54,995 nucleotides of DNA from Pseudomonas marginalis. GTDB taxonomy: Bacteria; Pseudomonadota; Gammaproteobacteria; Pseudomonadales; Pseudomonadaceae. Below the pieces are notes generated by a model that ran no database searches, was not told the origin of the DNA, and saw only the letters and a program-made list of their open reading frames with translations. The position numbers were made by a program, and so were the translations under genes. Shown here piece by piece: positions 54,605 through 54,995 of the stretch. The first letter of the stretch is position 1. Every line of letters starts with the position of its first letter. The stretch spans positions 161,918-216,912 of the forward strand of contig NZ_LKEG01000022.1 of the NCBI RefSeq assembly GCF_001645105.1, read 5' to 3'.

Positions 54605-54995
54605 CTGGACCTGTGGCGAGGGAGCTTGCTCCCGCTGGCGGCCTGGCAGACGCGCGCCATCTAACGGTTAGACCGCGATCCAAATGTGGGAGGGGGCTTG
54701 CCCCCGATAGCAGCGTGTCAGTCGATTCATCAGGTGACTGATTCAGCGCCATCGGGGCTTGGGCATCTACACAATTCTGGGTATGGCGCTGGACCTGTGG
54801 CGAGGGAGCTTGCTCCCGCCGGCGGCCTGGCAGACGCGCGCCATCTAACGGTTAGACCGCGATCCAAATGTGGGAGGGGGCTTGCCCCCGATAGCGGCGT
54901 GTCAGTCGATTAATCAGGTGACTGATTCAGCGCCATCGGGGCCTCGGTATCTACACCACCCTGGGTATGGCGCTGGACCTGTGGCGAGGGAGCTT
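54605..54995. repeat. 184-bp tandem repeat array built from REP units
   Basis: The unit starts CTGGACCTGTGGCGAGGGAG. Copies begin at 54605, 54789 and 54973, exactly 184 bases apart; the third is cut by the window end. Copies 1 and 2 differ at about nine positions (near 95% identity). Each holds a REP hairpin GGGAGCTTGCTCCC and a second one GGGAGGGGGCTTGCCCCC, plus a linker with GACTGATTCAGCGCCATCGG. No gene is evident inside. Confidence 0.95.

Noticed and set aside
54605..54995. Possible CRISPR array
   Set aside because: The repeat unit is 184 bases with no unique spacers; it is a tandem of REP-containing units.

Overview
The window comes from the chromosome of a fluorescent-type Pseudomonas (P. 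fluorescens group or close). The GC-rich coding style, the dispersed REP/REPIN sequences (GTGGGAGGGGGCTTGCCCCC type), the murein lipoprotein OprI, the EarP/EF-P (Arg32) pair, ohrR-ohr, cysB and the kdpFABC-kdpDE arrangement all point that way. It is a mosaic of core housekeeping genes with one small foreign island. I saw no tRNA, rRNA, CRISPR, transposase or prophage.

Layout. 1-782: start-proximal part of an amino acid/ethanolamine permease. 1077-9199: complete high-affinity K+ uptake system kdpF-A-B-C followed by the sensor kinase and regulator kdpD-E, with REP elements inside the operon and TTTAC repeats upstream that look like a KdpE site. 9247-12847: patatin-like hydrolase, small lipoprotein, CHAD protein, acyl-CoA thioesterase, Mpo1-like membrane protein. 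12950-15730: AT-rich island with a broken Rhs C-terminal nuclease toxin, two tandem Imm50-type immunity genes and an unknown gene. 15745-20324: chemoreceptor, TatD, MltF, DoxX. 20385-20883: a strong sigma70 promoter and a leader that folds like a SAM-II-type riboswitch in front of a 102-residue protein. 20888-25488: GldG/GldF/GldA-like ABC cluster whose ATPase has a degenerate P-loop, next to a divergent coiled-coil protein. 25601-32697: GreB, the YbbA/YbbP-type exporter with divergent TesA, an L,D-transpeptidase, OprI, and a GNAT protein. 32715-38306: class I DAHP synthase, PilZ protein, thioredoxin-like protein, ketopantoate-reductase-like protein, 5'-nucleotidase, universal stress protein, CysB. 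38323-43280: Gre-family factor, EarP and its substrate EF-P, and the peroxide-responsive ohrR-ohr-esterase group. 43361-50833: two LysR regulators, a TauE/SafE exporter, DUF1127, AlkX-type DNA glycosylase, class II DAHP synthase, spermidine-synthase-like protein, crotonase. 50834-54582: DeaD helicase with a structured 5' leader, DODA-type dioxygenase, thiopurine methyltransferase. 54605-54995: a 184-bp tandem REP array that runs off the window.

The most interesting non-coding items are (1) the SAM-II-like pseudoknot at 20421-20515, (2) the deaD leader, whose last hairpin pairs the start codon, (3) a duplicated palindrome upstream of ohr, (4) phased TTTAC repeats before kdpF and (5) the 184-bp REP tandem array. 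The most interesting protein-level items are the decayed toxin with its immunity genes and the GldA-like ATPase without a canonical Walker A. All family assignments come from reading motifs; no database search was run.
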